From: Blastococcus sp. URHD0036 | GTDB taxonomy: Bacteria > Actinomycetota > Actinomycetes > Mycobacteriales > Geodermatophilaceae | NCBI RefSeq assembly: GCF_000701365.1 | Contig: NZ_JNIK01000002.1 | Coordinates: 62,001-126,000 of the forward strand | Direction of reading: 5' to 3' | Length of the DNA: 64,000 nt | Shown: positions 33,119 to 40,970 of the stretch, piece by piece | Layout of the letters: each line of letters opens with the position of its first letter | How positions within the stretch are numbered: position 1 is the stretch's first letter | Made by a program: the position numbers and the translations under genes | The notes under the pieces: generated by a model | Told to the model about the DNA's origin: nothing | Seen by the model: only the letters and a program-made list of their open reading frames with translations | Database searches by the model: none

Positions 33119-33427
33119 ATGGTCTACCTGGTGACGATCTTCCCCGTCGAGGACTACGCCGAGTACTCGGCGAGCCTCGACCGGAACGCCGACAAGTTCG
33201 CCCGGCTCGGCGCGACCCGGCAGTGGCTCTTCCGGGCCACCGACGACGGCCGGGAGGTGCTCAACGTCTTCGAGTTCCCGAGCGTCGAGCAGGCGAAGGG
33301 CTTCCTCCGCTCACCCGAGCTCGACATCCCGAAGCTGCTGGACTCCCTCACCCTCGAGATCTACCCGACGTTCTTCCTCGGCGAGCAGACCGTGTACCGC
33401 GAGTTCGCCCAGGCACCCGAGGGCTGA
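33119..33427 (+). CDS. Small protein, probable dimeric alpha/beta-barrel fold
   Basis: Protein of 102 residues. The pattern of strand (MVYLVTIFPV), helix (YAEYSASLDRNADKFARLG), strands with NVFEFPSVEQAKGFLRSPEL and a final strand pair suggests a ferredoxin-like dimeric barrel as in EthD or antibiotic-monooxygenase-like proteins. That is a fold impression only. ATG at 33119 has GAGGAGG upstream. Its stop lies in an 18-bp palindrome shared with the convergent gene. Confidence 0.7.
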   Translation: MVYLVTIFPVEDYAEYSASLDRNADKFARLGATRQWLFRATDDGREVLNVFEFPSVEQAKGFLRSPELDIPKLLDSLTLEIYPTFFLGEQTVYREFAQAPEG

Positions 33428-33441
33428 CCGGCGCCGGTCAG
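33424..33441. repeat. 18-bp palindrome spanning two convergent stop codons
   Basis: CTGACCGGCGCCGGTCAG is a perfect palindrome. The plus-strand TGA (33425-33427) and the minus-strand TGA (33440-33438) are symmetrically placed within it. Could act as a minimal bidirectional terminator. Confidence 0.6.
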
Positions 33442-34280
33442 GACGCCGTCGGGCCGGTGATGTAGGCCGCGTGCTCCGGCGCCATGTGCTCGGCCAGCAG
33501 CCGGTGCGCCGGGCGCATCTCCCCCAGGTCGACGCCCAGCTCGGCCATCACCTGGTTGACGACGGCGACGTCCTTGCCGATGAACTCGCCCGCCGCCCGG
33601 GCGAAGCCGTCCACCGTGCCGGCGCCGCCCATGAACTGCAGCGCCCGGCTGGTGCCACTGCCGTGCTGCAGCCCGGCGAGCAACGCGCGCTCGTCGAGGC
33701 CCAGGTCGGCCGCGGTCCGGACGGCCTGGGCGAGGACGCCGATGTTGGCGGCGAAGACGGCGTTGTTCAGCAGCTTCACCTGCTGGCCCGACCCGGGCGG
33801 CCCCAGGTGGATCAGCGGGTCCCCGTAGGCCTCGAGCGCCGGGCGAGCCCGGGCCAGGCCCTCGTCGGTCGCGCCGACGTACAGCGTCACCGACCCGGCC
33901 TCGACGTCGGGCGGGCCGCCGCTGATCGGCGCGTCGACGACCTCGATCCCCCGGGCACCGGCCCGCTCGGCGATGGCCTGCACCGTCCGCGGGCTGCCGG
34001 TCGTGTGCGTGACCAGCACCGAGCCCGACGGCATCGCGTCGACCAGGCCGCCGTCCAGGCACACCTCGCGGACCTGCCCGTCGCTGAGCACGCAGACCAG
34101 CACCGCGTCGGCGGCCTCGGCCACGGCCGCCAGGTCCTCCAGCGGTGCGGCACCGAGTGCACGCACCGCCTCGGCCGACTCCGGCGACCGGACGAACACC
34201 CGCACGTCGTGCCCGGCCGCCGCCAGCCGGCCGATCATCGGCCGGCCGATGCGGCCGGCCCCGACGAACCCGATCCGCAC
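33438..34280 (-). CDS. 3-hydroxyisobutyrate dehydrogenase-family protein
   Basis: Beta-hydroxyacid dehydrogenase of 280 residues with N-terminal GFVGAGRIGRPM for NAD(P), the substrate motif DAPISGGPPDVEAGSVTL and catalytic Lys in QQVKLLNN. GTG start 2 nt after the mmsA stop. With MmsA it could perform 3-hydroxyisobutyrate to methylmalonate semialdehyde to propionyl-CoA (valine catabolism), but tartronate-semialdehyde-type reductases share these motifs. Confidence 0.88.
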   Translation of the reverse strand: MRIGFVGAGRIGRPMIGRLAAAGHDVRVFVRSPESAEAVRALGAAPLEDLAAVAEAADAVLVCVLSDGQVREVCLDGGLVDAMPSGSVLVTHTTGSPRTVQAIAERAGARGIEVVDAPISGGPPDVEAGSVTLYVGATDEGLARARPALEAYGDPLIHLGPPGSGQQVKLLNNAVFAANIGVLAQAVRTAADLGLDERALLAGLQHGSGTSRALQFMGGAGTVDGFARAAGEFIGKDVAVVNQVMAELGVDLGEMRPAHRLLAEHMAPEHAAYITGPTAS

Positions 34281-34282
34281 CG

Positions 34283-35776
34283 TCAGACGTTCTGCGGGAA
34301 GCCGAGGTCGAGGCCGCCGTGGCTGGGGTCCAGCCAGCGGGAGGTCACGACCTTGCCGCGGGTGAAGAAGGAGATGCCCTCGGTGCCGTGGGCGTGGGAG
34401 TCACCGAACAGCGAGTGCTTCCAGCCGCCGAAGGAGTAGTAGGCCATCGGCACCGGGACCGGCACGTTGATGCCGATCATCCCGACCTCGACCTCGTTCT
34501 GGAACCGCCGCGCGGCGCCACCGTCGTTGGTGAAGATCGCCGTGCCGTTGCCGTACTCGTTGCTGTTGATCAGCTGGAGCGCCTGCTCGTAGGTGTCGAC
34601 CCGCAGCACCGACAGCACCGGCCCGAAGATCTCGTCGGTGTAGACGGTCATGTCGGTCGAGACGTTGTCCAGCAGCGTCGGCCCGAGCCAGAAGCCGTCC
34701 GCCGCGCCGTCCGGCCGCACCTCGCGGCCGTCGACCACGACCTTCGCGCCCGCGGCCTCGCCGGCGTCCACGTAGGAGGCGACCTTGTCGCGGTGCTCCT
34801 TGGTGACCAGCGGCCCCATGTCGCAGCCGCGGCGGCCGTCACCGGTGCGCAGCGTGTGCGCCCGCTCGGCGATCCGGGCGACCAGGTCGTCGCCGATCCC
34901 GCCCACGGCGACCAGCGCGCTGACGGCCATGCACCGCTCCCCCGCCGAGCCGAAGCCGGCGTTGATGGCGGCGTCGGCGGCGAGGTCCAGGTCGGCGTCG
35001 GGCAGCACGACCATGTGGTTCTTGGCCCCGCCCAGGGCCTGCACCCGCTTGCCCGCGCGGGTGCCGTTCTCGTACACGTAGCGGGCGATGGGCGTCGACC
35101 CGACGAAGCTGACGGCCCTGACGTCCGGGTGCTCCAGCAGCCGGTCGACCGAGACCTTGTCGCCCTGCACGACGTTGAACACGCCGTCGGGGAGACCGGC
35201 CTGCTTCCACAGCTCGGCGATCCACAGCGCCGCCGACGGGTCCTTCTCGCTGGGCTTGAGGATCACCGTGTTGCCGGTGGCGATCGCGATGGGGAAGAAC
35301 CACATCGGGACCATGGCCGGGAAGTTGAACGGACTGATCACCGCCACCGGCCCGACGGGCTGGCGGACCGAGTGCACGTCCACCCCGGTCGAGGCGTTCT
35401 CCGTGAAGCCGCCCTTGACCAGGTGCGGCACCCCGCAGGCGAACTCCACGACCTCCTGGCCGCGCGACACCTCGCCCAGTGCATCCGAGAGGACCTTGCC
35501 GTGCTCGGCGGTGATGATCTCCGCGAGCTCGCCCTTGCGGGCGTTCAGCAGCTCCCGGAACGCGAAGAGGATCGTCGTCCGCTTGGCCAGCGACATGTCG
35601 CGCCAGAGGGGGAACGCCCTCGTCGCGGCGGCGACCGCCGCGTCGACCTCGTCGACCGAGGCGAGCACGACCTGGCCGGTGACCTCACCGGTCGCGGGGT
35701 CGGTCACCGGAGCGGTGCGGCCGGAGGTGCTCTCCCGGAGGGCTCCGTCGATCCAGTGCGGGATGGTTCCGGGCAT
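34283..35776 (-). CDS. mmsA: CoA-acylating methylmalonate-semialdehyde dehydrogenase
   Basis: Protein of 497 residues of the MmsA branch of aldehyde dehydrogenases: FNFPAMVPMWFFPIAIATGNT, GGAKNHMVVLPDAD in place of the usual Glu-containing motif, and catalytic Cys282 in GERCMAVS. These mark CoA-dependent decarboxylating enzymes that convert (methyl)malonate semialdehyde to propionyl- or acetyl-CoA. ATG at 35776. An 89-nt gap to the upstream SDR could hold its own promoter (TACTCT at about 35819-35814). Confidence 0.94.
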   Translation of the reverse strand: MPGTIPHWIDGALRESTSGRTAPVTDPATGEVTGQVVLASVDEVDAAVAAATRAFPLWRDMSLAKRTTILFAFRELLNARKGELAEIITAEHGKVLSDALGEVSRGQEVVEFACGVPHLVKGGFTENASTGVDVHSVRQPVGPVAVISPFNFPAMVPMWFFPIAIATGNTVILKPSEKDPSAALWIAELWKQAGLPDGVFNVVQGDKVSVDRLLEHPDVRAVSFVGSTPIARYVYENGTRAGKRVQALGGAKNHMVVLPDADLDLAADAAINAGFGSAGERCMAVSALVAVGGIGDDLVARIAERAHTLRTGDGRRGCDMGPLVTKEHRDKVASYVDAGEAAGAKVVVDGREVRPDGAADGFWLGPTLLDNVSTDMTVYTDEIFGPVLSVLRVDTYEQALQLINSNEYGNGTAIFTNDGGAARRFQNEVEVGMIGINVPVPVPMAYYSFGGWKHSLFGDSHAHGTEGISFFTRGKVVTSRWLDPSHGGLDLGFPQNV

Positions 35777-35865
35777 GGGTCTTCCCTCGGTTCTCGGCGG
35801 CGGTACGAGGTGCAGAGTAGTGCGCCGGACCCCCGATCGGACCAAAGGTTCGCTCCGGGCCCGTC

Positions 35866-36657
35866 CTAGAAGTTCGTGCCGCCGTCCGCGTTGACCAGTG
35901 CGCCGGTGACGTAGCCGGCCCGCGGGGACAGGAGGAAGGCGATGAGCTCGCCGACCTCCTCCGGCCGGCCGGGCCGACGCAGGGCGACGTCCAGGTGCCA
36001 CTCCTCGACCATCACCTGCTCGAGCACCCCCTCGGGCGGGACACCCCGCTGCTCGGCGAGCAGCTGCCGCATCCGCGCCAGGCCGGCGGTCTCGATCGCG
36101 CCCGGCGCGACGCAGTTGGCCCGGACGCCGTCGGCGCCGTAGGCCTTGGCGATGCCCTTGGTGAAGGTGGCGACGGCGGCCTTGAGCGAGGCGTATGGCA
36201 ACCGGAGGAGCTCCGGCGCCCGCATGCTGTAGGCCGCGGTGGTGACGACGGTGCCGCCCTGCCGCCGCAGGTGGGGCAGCGCCGCCTGGACGCTGCGCAC
36301 GGTGCCCCGGAGCACGTCGTGGAAGACCTCGTCCCAGCGGTCGTCGGTGATGTCGAGCCCGTCGTGCCCGAGCAGTCCGGTGGTCACCGCGATCCCGTCG
36401 AGCCGGCCGAACCCCTCGGCCGCCGCGTCGACCGCCTGCTCGGCGTCGCCGCTGCGGTGCACGTCAGCGGTGAGGGCGACGGCCTCCGTGGCGCCGGCCG
36501 CCCGCAGCTCCGCCGCCGCGGCCTCGGCGCGGTCGCGGTCCCGGCCGACCACGGCCACCGACGCCCCCTCCTCGGCGAGCTGGCGGGCGGCCGCGAGGCC
36601 CATCCCGGCCGTTCCGCCGACGAGGACGAAGGCCTTGTCCCGGACCAGCAGGTCCAC
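35866..36657 (-). CDS. SDR oxidoreductase
   Basis: SDR of 263 residues with GGTAGMGLAAARQL, TTGLLGHDGL in the NNAG region (divergent), TTAAYSMRAPE, YASLKAA and a C-terminus VTGALVNADGGTNF. GTG start 10 nt after the aldolase stop. The weak NNAG equivalent is unusual but the Ser-Tyr-Lys set appears present. Likely oxidises or reduces an intermediate between the aldolase and MmsA steps. Confidence 0.86.
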   Translation of the reverse strand: MDLLVRDKAFVLVGGTAGMGLAAARQLAEEGASVAVVGRDRDRAEAAAAELRAAGATEAVALTADVHRSGDAEQAVDAAAEGFGRLDGIAVTTGLLGHDGLDITDDRWDEVFHDVLRGTVRSVQAALPHLRRQGGTVVTTAAYSMRAPELLRLPYASLKAAVATFTKGIAKAYGADGVRANCVAPGAIETAGLARMRQLLAEQRGVPPEGVLEQVMVEEWHLDVALRRPGRPEEVGELIAFLLSPRAGYVTGALVNADGGTNF

Positions 36658-36667
36658 GTCGCCGTCC

Positions 36668-37693
36668 TCAGGCCGTCGGCGCGAGCTCGCGGGCGAACCC
36701 GGCGTTCTCGACCGCGCGCCGGATCTGCGCCCGCGCCGCGTCGGGCAGCACGCCCTGCGGCGGCCGCGACTCGGCGTGGTCGCCCATCGGCAGCCCCATC
36801 ACCGCGGCCGCGTGGCGGAAGGCCGAGCCCCAGTGCGTGAAGTAGTCCGGGCGGCCCGGGTAGGAGGTGAACCAGGTGCCCATGTCGGCGCTGAACCGGT
36901 CGATGCCGGAGTCCGCGGCGTGCCGGATCGCCTCACCGATCTCGCCGGCCTCGAAGAGCTCGAAGTACCGGGTGTACCGCTTGTCCTCCGGCGTCTCGTA
37001 CAGGTAGCCGCAGGTGCCCAGCTGCGCGCCGGTGACGATGCCCTCCTGCAGCCACCCGGCCCGGTAGACGATCAGGTCGCACTCCCAGATGACGAGGTCG
37101 GGGGCCAGGGCGTGCAGCGCCTTGCTCCAGTACGGCTTGAAGGAGCCCTCCTTGGTCGCGCAGACCGCGGGCACCGCCTCGGCGATGCGGGCGACCTCCT
37201 GCGGGGTCATCACGTAGTTCGACGACGGGGAGTTGAACAGGCCCAGCGCGATGTCGGTCCGGTCCGCGACGTACTGGACGAAGCGGAGCACGCCTTCACC
37301 CCCGTGCAGCTCCATCGGCGGCGTCTGGAGGTAGGCGATGTCGGCACCGGCCTCCTGCGCGTGCCGGGTCAGCTCGACGGCGTCCTTGGCGCTGGTCGCC
37401 GCGGTGCACGCCTGGACGACGACGCCCGGGTCGATCGCCCGGGCCTCCTCGATCGCGACCTCGGTGAGCTTCTTGCGCTCGTCCATCGTGAGCGACCACC
37501 ACTCGGCGATGCCGCTGGTGAGCCACAGCATCGGGTGCCGCAGGTCCCCCACGCAGTACCGCACCAGCGCGCGGTAGGCGTCGTAGTCGATGTCGTCCCC
37601 GTCGGGGCCGCTGAACGGGGTGTACAGCGAGTCGCCGATCCCGTGCAGGCCTCCGGAGCGGGCCCAGTCCCGCGCGTCCCGAGCTGATGGCAC
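36668..37693 (-). CDS. DapA/NPL-family aldolase or dehydratase
   Basis: TIM-barrel protein of 341 residues. YTPFSGPDGDDIDYDAYRALVRYC is the standard N-terminal pattern, and the Schiff-base Lys181 is in CATKEGSF. YLQTPPMEL and LFNSPSSNYVMT follow the family. It is longer than dihydrodipicolinate synthase and lies with MmsA and hydroxyacid dehydrogenase genes, so 2-oxo-acid aldol cleavage or dehydration in catabolism is likelier than lysine synthesis. GTG start. Divergent from the TetR gene. Confidence 0.87.
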   Translation of the reverse strand: MPSARDARDWARSGGLHGIGDSLYTPFSGPDGDDIDYDAYRALVRYCVGDLRHPMLWLTSGIAEWWSLTMDERKKLTEVAIEEARAIDPGVVVQACTAATSAKDAVELTRHAQEAGADIAYLQTPPMELHGGEGVLRFVQYVADRTDIALGLFNSPSSNYVMTPQEVARIAEAVPAVCATKEGSFKPYWSKALHALAPDLVIWECDLIVYRAGWLQEGIVTGAQLGTCGYLYETPEDKRYTRYFELFEAGEIGEAIRHAADSGIDRFSADMGTWFTSYPGRPDYFTHWGSAFRHAAAVMGLPMGDHAESRPPQGVLPDAARAQIRRAVENAGFARELAPTA

Positions 37694-37744
37694 GTCGACC
37701 TCCGAGTGAGCGTGGGTGCAGCGGTGCGGCGACGCTAGCAGTGA

Positions 37745-37779
37745 CGTGAACGACCCTCAAGGAACGAACGGCGTTCACG
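37745..37779. promoter_or_regulatory. Inverted repeat between aldolase and TetR genes
   Basis: CGTGAACG (37745-37752) and CGTTCACG (37772-37779) are perfect inverted arms, and a nested GAACG/CGTTC pair (37762-37776) overlaps them. Located in the 117-nt divergent region, it is a good candidate operator for the TetR protein. Confidence 0.6.
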
Positions 37780-37810
37780 GACAGACGTCCCGGATGGCAG
37801 ACTGGGACCC

Positions 37811-38443
37811 GTGACGGCAGCTCCGGACGTGGCCGACGACGTGCCCGCCGGGGCGCCGTCGCCGCGGGAGCTGCGCCGGGCGCGGGAGCTGGAGACCCGC
37901 CGCCGGGAGGTCCTCGACGCGGCGGAGGAGCTCTTCGCGACCGCCGGGTTCGAGGGCGCGAGCCTCGACCGGATCGCCGCGGCCAGCGGCCACTCGGTCG
38001 GCTCGATCTACAACCTCTTCCCGAGCAAGGACGCCGTCTACGCCGCGGTGCTCGAACGGCCCGCCCGGCTCCTGGTGGAGCACCTCGGGGAGTGCACCGG
38101 GGGCACCGGCCTGGCCCGGCTCCTGGCCATGGCCTCGGTCGCGGTCACCGACATGCGGGCCTTCCCGCCGCACGCCCGCACCTCACTGGCCGCCCCGGGC
38201 GCGCACCGCACCGCGTCGCACGCACGGGAGATCACCGGCGCGATGCTCGACCTCTACGCCGCCGCGATCCAGCAGGGCCAGGCCGACGGGACCGTGCGGG
38301 CCGGCGACCCCGCGGACCTCGCCCGGTACGTCGGCGGACTGATCGCCGCACACATCCACGTCGACCCGGAGATCGCCGGCCGGCGGTCCGGCACCCCGCT
38401 CGAGACGTTCCTCGACGTCGTGCGCGGGGCGTTCGCCGCCTGA
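37811..38443 (+). CDS. TetR-family transcriptional regulator
   Basis: Regulator of 210 residues. The helix-turn-helix lies at about 35-80: RRREVLDAAEELFATAGFEGASLDRIAAASGHSVGSIYNLFPSKDAVY, a textbook TetR DNA-binding domain. The C-terminal ligand domain is poorly conserved. GTG start. Divergent from the aldolase operon with an inverted repeat between them, so it probably represses that operon and itself. It converges with the haemoglobin gene. Confidence 0.9.
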   Translation: MTAAPDVADDVPAGAPSPRELRRARELETRRREVLDAAEELFATAGFEGASLDRIAAASGHSVGSIYNLFPSKDAVYAAVLERPARLLVEHLGECTGGTGLARLLAMASVAVTDMRAFPPHARTSLAAPGAHRTASHAREITGAMLDLYAAAIQQGQADGTVRAGDPADLARYVGGLIAAHIHVDPEIAGRRSGTPLETFLDVVRGAFAA

Positions 38444-38451
38444 CCGGTCAG
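38440..38451. repeat. 12-bp palindrome spanning two convergent stop codons
   Basis: CTGACCGGTCAG is perfect, and both TGA stops of the TetR (38441-38443) and haemoglobin (38450-38448) genes lie inside it. Same design as 33424-33441. Confidence 0.55.
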
Positions 38452-38921
38452 CTCCCGGGCTGGTACGGCGGGGCCACTCCCCAGCCCCAGCGGGGCACCG
38501 GGGCCTGCTCCACGACGTCGGCCCCGTCCGCGGAGTTCTCCATCGCCAGCCGGGTCCCCCACTCGGCGTAGCCCATCAGCGCCGCGCGCAGCTCCGGGTC
38601 GCCGGGCAGCCCCGCGTCGTCGGCGGCACGGGAGAGCAGCGTGACGAAGCGCAGCCGCTGCTCGGGGGTGATGCCCAGGCCGCGGTGGTGGCGGAGCATG
38701 TTCTCGTAGCCGCCGAGGGCCGCGGTGTAGTCGGCCGGGCCGCCCATCACCTCGCACCACCAGGTGACGACGTCGGTCCGGTGCTGGTGCGAGACCCGGC
38801 CGCCGAACACGGGTCCGAGCAGGTCGTCGTCCTCCACCAGGTCGTAGAAGCGGCCGAGCCAGCCCTCGAAGGCGGGGCGGCCACCGGCCCAGTCGTGGAT
38901 CGTCGGCGGGTTCGACGGCAT
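38448..38921 (-). CDS. Group II truncated haemoglobin (trHbO-like)
   Basis: Protein of 157 residues. The pattern PTIHDWAGGRPAFEGWLGRFYDLVEDDDLLGPVFG, then YTAALGGYENMLRHHRGLGIT and EQRLRFVTLL matches truncated haemoglobins of the GlbO type, with the proximal His expected in MLRHHRGL. Possible roles are oxygen binding or detoxification of reactive oxygen and nitrogen species. A C-terminal tail of about 25 residues, GADVVEQAPVPRWGWGVAPP, follows the usual last helix. Confidence 0.87.
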   Translation of the reverse strand: MPSNPPTIHDWAGGRPAFEGWLGRFYDLVEDDDLLGPVFGGRVSHQHRTDVVTWWCEVMGGPADYTAALGGYENMLRHHRGLGITPEQRLRFVTLLSRAADDAGLPGDPELRAALMGYAEWGTRLAMENSADGADVVEQAPVPRWGWGVAPPYQPGS

Positions 38922-39013
38922 GCGCAGGCCTCCGGTACGCGAGTGGGAGTCCCCTTGTAGACCCCGCGGGCGACGGAGGCCAGCGAGATACGCCGGCGGC
39001 TAGTGTCCGGCCG

Positions 39014-40183
39014 GTGGGCGCACTGGACGGGCTGACCGTGGTCGACGCCGGGCTGGCCGTGCAGGGCCCGCAGGCGGCGGGCCTCCTCCGGGACTGGGGC
39101 GCCGACGTCGTCAAGGTCGAGCTCCCGGGCATCGGCGACCACTCCCGCTCGCTGCCCGCAGCCCCCGACGAGCCGCGGTCGGGCTACTTCGCGGCCTGCA
39201 ACCGCGGCAAGCGCAGCATGACGCTCGACCTGCGGGTCCCCGCCGGCCGCGAGGTGTTCCTCCGGCTCACCGATCAGGCGGACGTCGTCATCTCCAACTT
39301 CACGCCCGGCACGATGGAGTCCTGGGGCCTGGGCTACGACGACGTGTCCGCCCGCAACCCGCGGATCGTCTACGGCGTCGGCTCGATGTACGGCCCGCTG
39401 GGCCCGGACGCGCGGCAGTCCGGCGCCGACCTCAGCGGACAGGCCGCCGGTGGGCTCGTCTCCGCCACCGGCGCCGACGGCACCGAACCCACCCCGGTCG
39501 GCGCGCTGATCGCCGACAGCATCGCCGCCCAGACGCTCGCCTCGGCGGTCCTCGCCGCACTGGTGGCCCGGGGCCGGACCGGCCGGGGCCAGCGGGTCGA
39601 GACCTCGCTGCTGGGCAGCCAGATCTGGGCACAGGCCGGCGAGTACGCCTCCTATCTGATCTCCGGCCGCGTCCCCGGCCGGGCCAACCGCGGCGCTCCG
39701 CTGGTCGGCGGGATCTACAGCCTGTTCCCCACCGCCGACGGCTGGCTGGCCGTCGCCGGCGTCCGCGGCTCGGACCGCCCCGCCTTCTACGCGCTCGTGG
39801 GCCGGCCCGACCTGGCGGCACGCTTTCCCCAGCAGCAGTACGGCCCCGACGTCCGCGCCGTCCTCTACGAGGAGCTGGCCCCGGTGTTCCGCGCCCGGCC
39901 GACGGCGGAGTGGTGCGCCCTGCTGCGGGCGGCGGGCGTGCGGCACGCCCCGGTGCGCGACCACGCGGAGGTGGCCGCGGACCCCGGCGTCTGGGCGAAC
40001 GGCTACCTGGCCCGCACCGCCGACGGCGAGGCCGTCGTCGGCACGCCCGTGCAGTTCAGCGACACCCCCGCCGATCCCGCGGCCGCCGCACCGGAGCTCG
40101 GGCAGCACACGGAGGAGGTCCTGCTGGAACTCGGTTACAGCTGGGCCGACATCACCCGGCTGGCCGACGAGCGCACGATCTGA
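39014..40183 (+). CDS. Family III CoA-transferase (CaiB/BaiF)
   Basis: CoA-transferase of 389 residues with GLTVVDAGLAVQGPQAAGLLRDWGA-type N-terminus and the catalytic Asp in ALIADSIAAQTLASA. RVETSLLGSQ is typical of the domain-swapped fold. GTG start. It stands alone between the haemoglobin gene and a convergent TIGR03084-like gene, with stops 1 nt apart. It would activate a carboxylate using an acyl-CoA donor. Confidence 0.9.
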   Translation: MGALDGLTVVDAGLAVQGPQAAGLLRDWGADVVKVELPGIGDHSRSLPAAPDEPRSGYFAACNRGKRSMTLDLRVPAGREVFLRLTDQADVVISNFTPGTMESWGLGYDDVSARNPRIVYGVGSMYGPLGPDARQSGADLSGQAAGGLVSATGADGTEPTPVGALIADSIAAQTLASAVLAALVARGRTGRGQRVETSLLGSQIWAQAGEYASYLISGRVPGRANRGAPLVGGIYSLFPTADGWLAVAGVRGSDRPAFYALVGRPDLAARFPQQQYGPDVRAVLYEELAPVFRARPTAEWCALLRAAGVRHAPVRDHAEVAADPGVWANGYLARTADGEAVVGTPVQFSDTPADPAAAAPELGQHTEEVLLELGYSWADITRLADERTI

Positions 40184-40184
40184 C

Positions 40185-40970
40185 TCAGCGGTCCGGCGCC
40201 GCGACGGTGGCCGGTCCGGCGAAGGCCTGCGCGATGCCCAGCCAGGTCGCGGCGACCTCCCCGTGCGCCTCGACGTCGCTGCGCGCGGGGTGGCGGCGCT
40301 GGGTGAACACCAGCGCGACGTCCAGCGCGCTGCCGGTGATCCGGTCGGCGGCGTCGTCAGGTCCCCAGGTCCAGTCGGTGCCGTCCGGTGCGTGGACCGT
40401 CAGCCGGACCGGATCGCCCGGGTCGTCGACCCCGTGGACGGCGAAGGCGTAGCCCCGGGCGCGGTGGCCGAGGTCGCACACGTGCCGCAGCCGCGCCGAC
40501 GGCTCGACCGGGAGCCCGAGCGCGTCGCGGATGTCGACGCCGTGTGCCCAGGTCTCCATCAACCGCGCGGTCAGCATGCTGGCCAGGCCCATCGGCAGCG
40601 CGAACCAGGGGACGCGCACCGCGGGGTCGGCGCCGGCCACCGCGTCGAGGAAGCCGGCCCCGGCCGCCCGCCAGCGCCGGAGCAGCTCCGCGGGCGGCAG
40701 GGAGCGCCCGAGCTCCACACTGCGGGGCGCCGGGCCCTCCGCCGGCCGCGAGCCGAGGTGCTCGGCCGCGAACCGGCCGGGGTCGGCGACGGCGAGCCGG
40801 GCGGCCTCGTCGGTCCAGCAGAGGTGCCCGAGCGTGTCGCGGACGTCCCAGCCCACCGCCCGCGTGGGCCGGGACCAGTCGTCGTCCGCCAGGCCCGCGA
40901 GCACGGCGTCGAGGGCCCGGTACTCGTCGGCGAGGTCGCCGGCGAGCCGGGCGGCGGTCGGTCCGGGCAC
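40185..40970 (-). CDS. TIGR03084-like DinB/maleylpyruvate-isomerase-fold protein
   Basis: Protein of 261 residues. N-terminal LADEYRALDAVLAGLADDDWSRPTRAVGWDVRDTLGHLCW and later METWAHGVDIRDALG carry the three His positions of the mycothiol-dependent maleylpyruvate isomerase / DinB metal site. This uncharacterised subfamily often accompanies thiolase and DUF35 genes in actinobacteria (from memory). GTG directly abuts the TAG of the upstream thiolase gene. Possible thiol-dependent isomerase or transferase. Function unknown. Confidence 0.78.
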   Translation of the reverse strand: MPGPTAARLAGDLADEYRALDAVLAGLADDDWSRPTRAVGWDVRDTLGHLCWTDEAARLAVADPGRFAAEHLGSRPAEGPAPRSVELGRSLPPAELLRRWRAAGAGFLDAVAGADPAVRVPWFALPMGLASMLTARLMETWAHGVDIRDALGLPVEPSARLRHVCDLGHRARGYAFAVHGVDDPGDPVRLTVHAPDGTDWTWGPDDAADRITGSALDVALVFTQRRHPARSDVEAHGEVAATWLGIAQAFAGPATVAAPDR

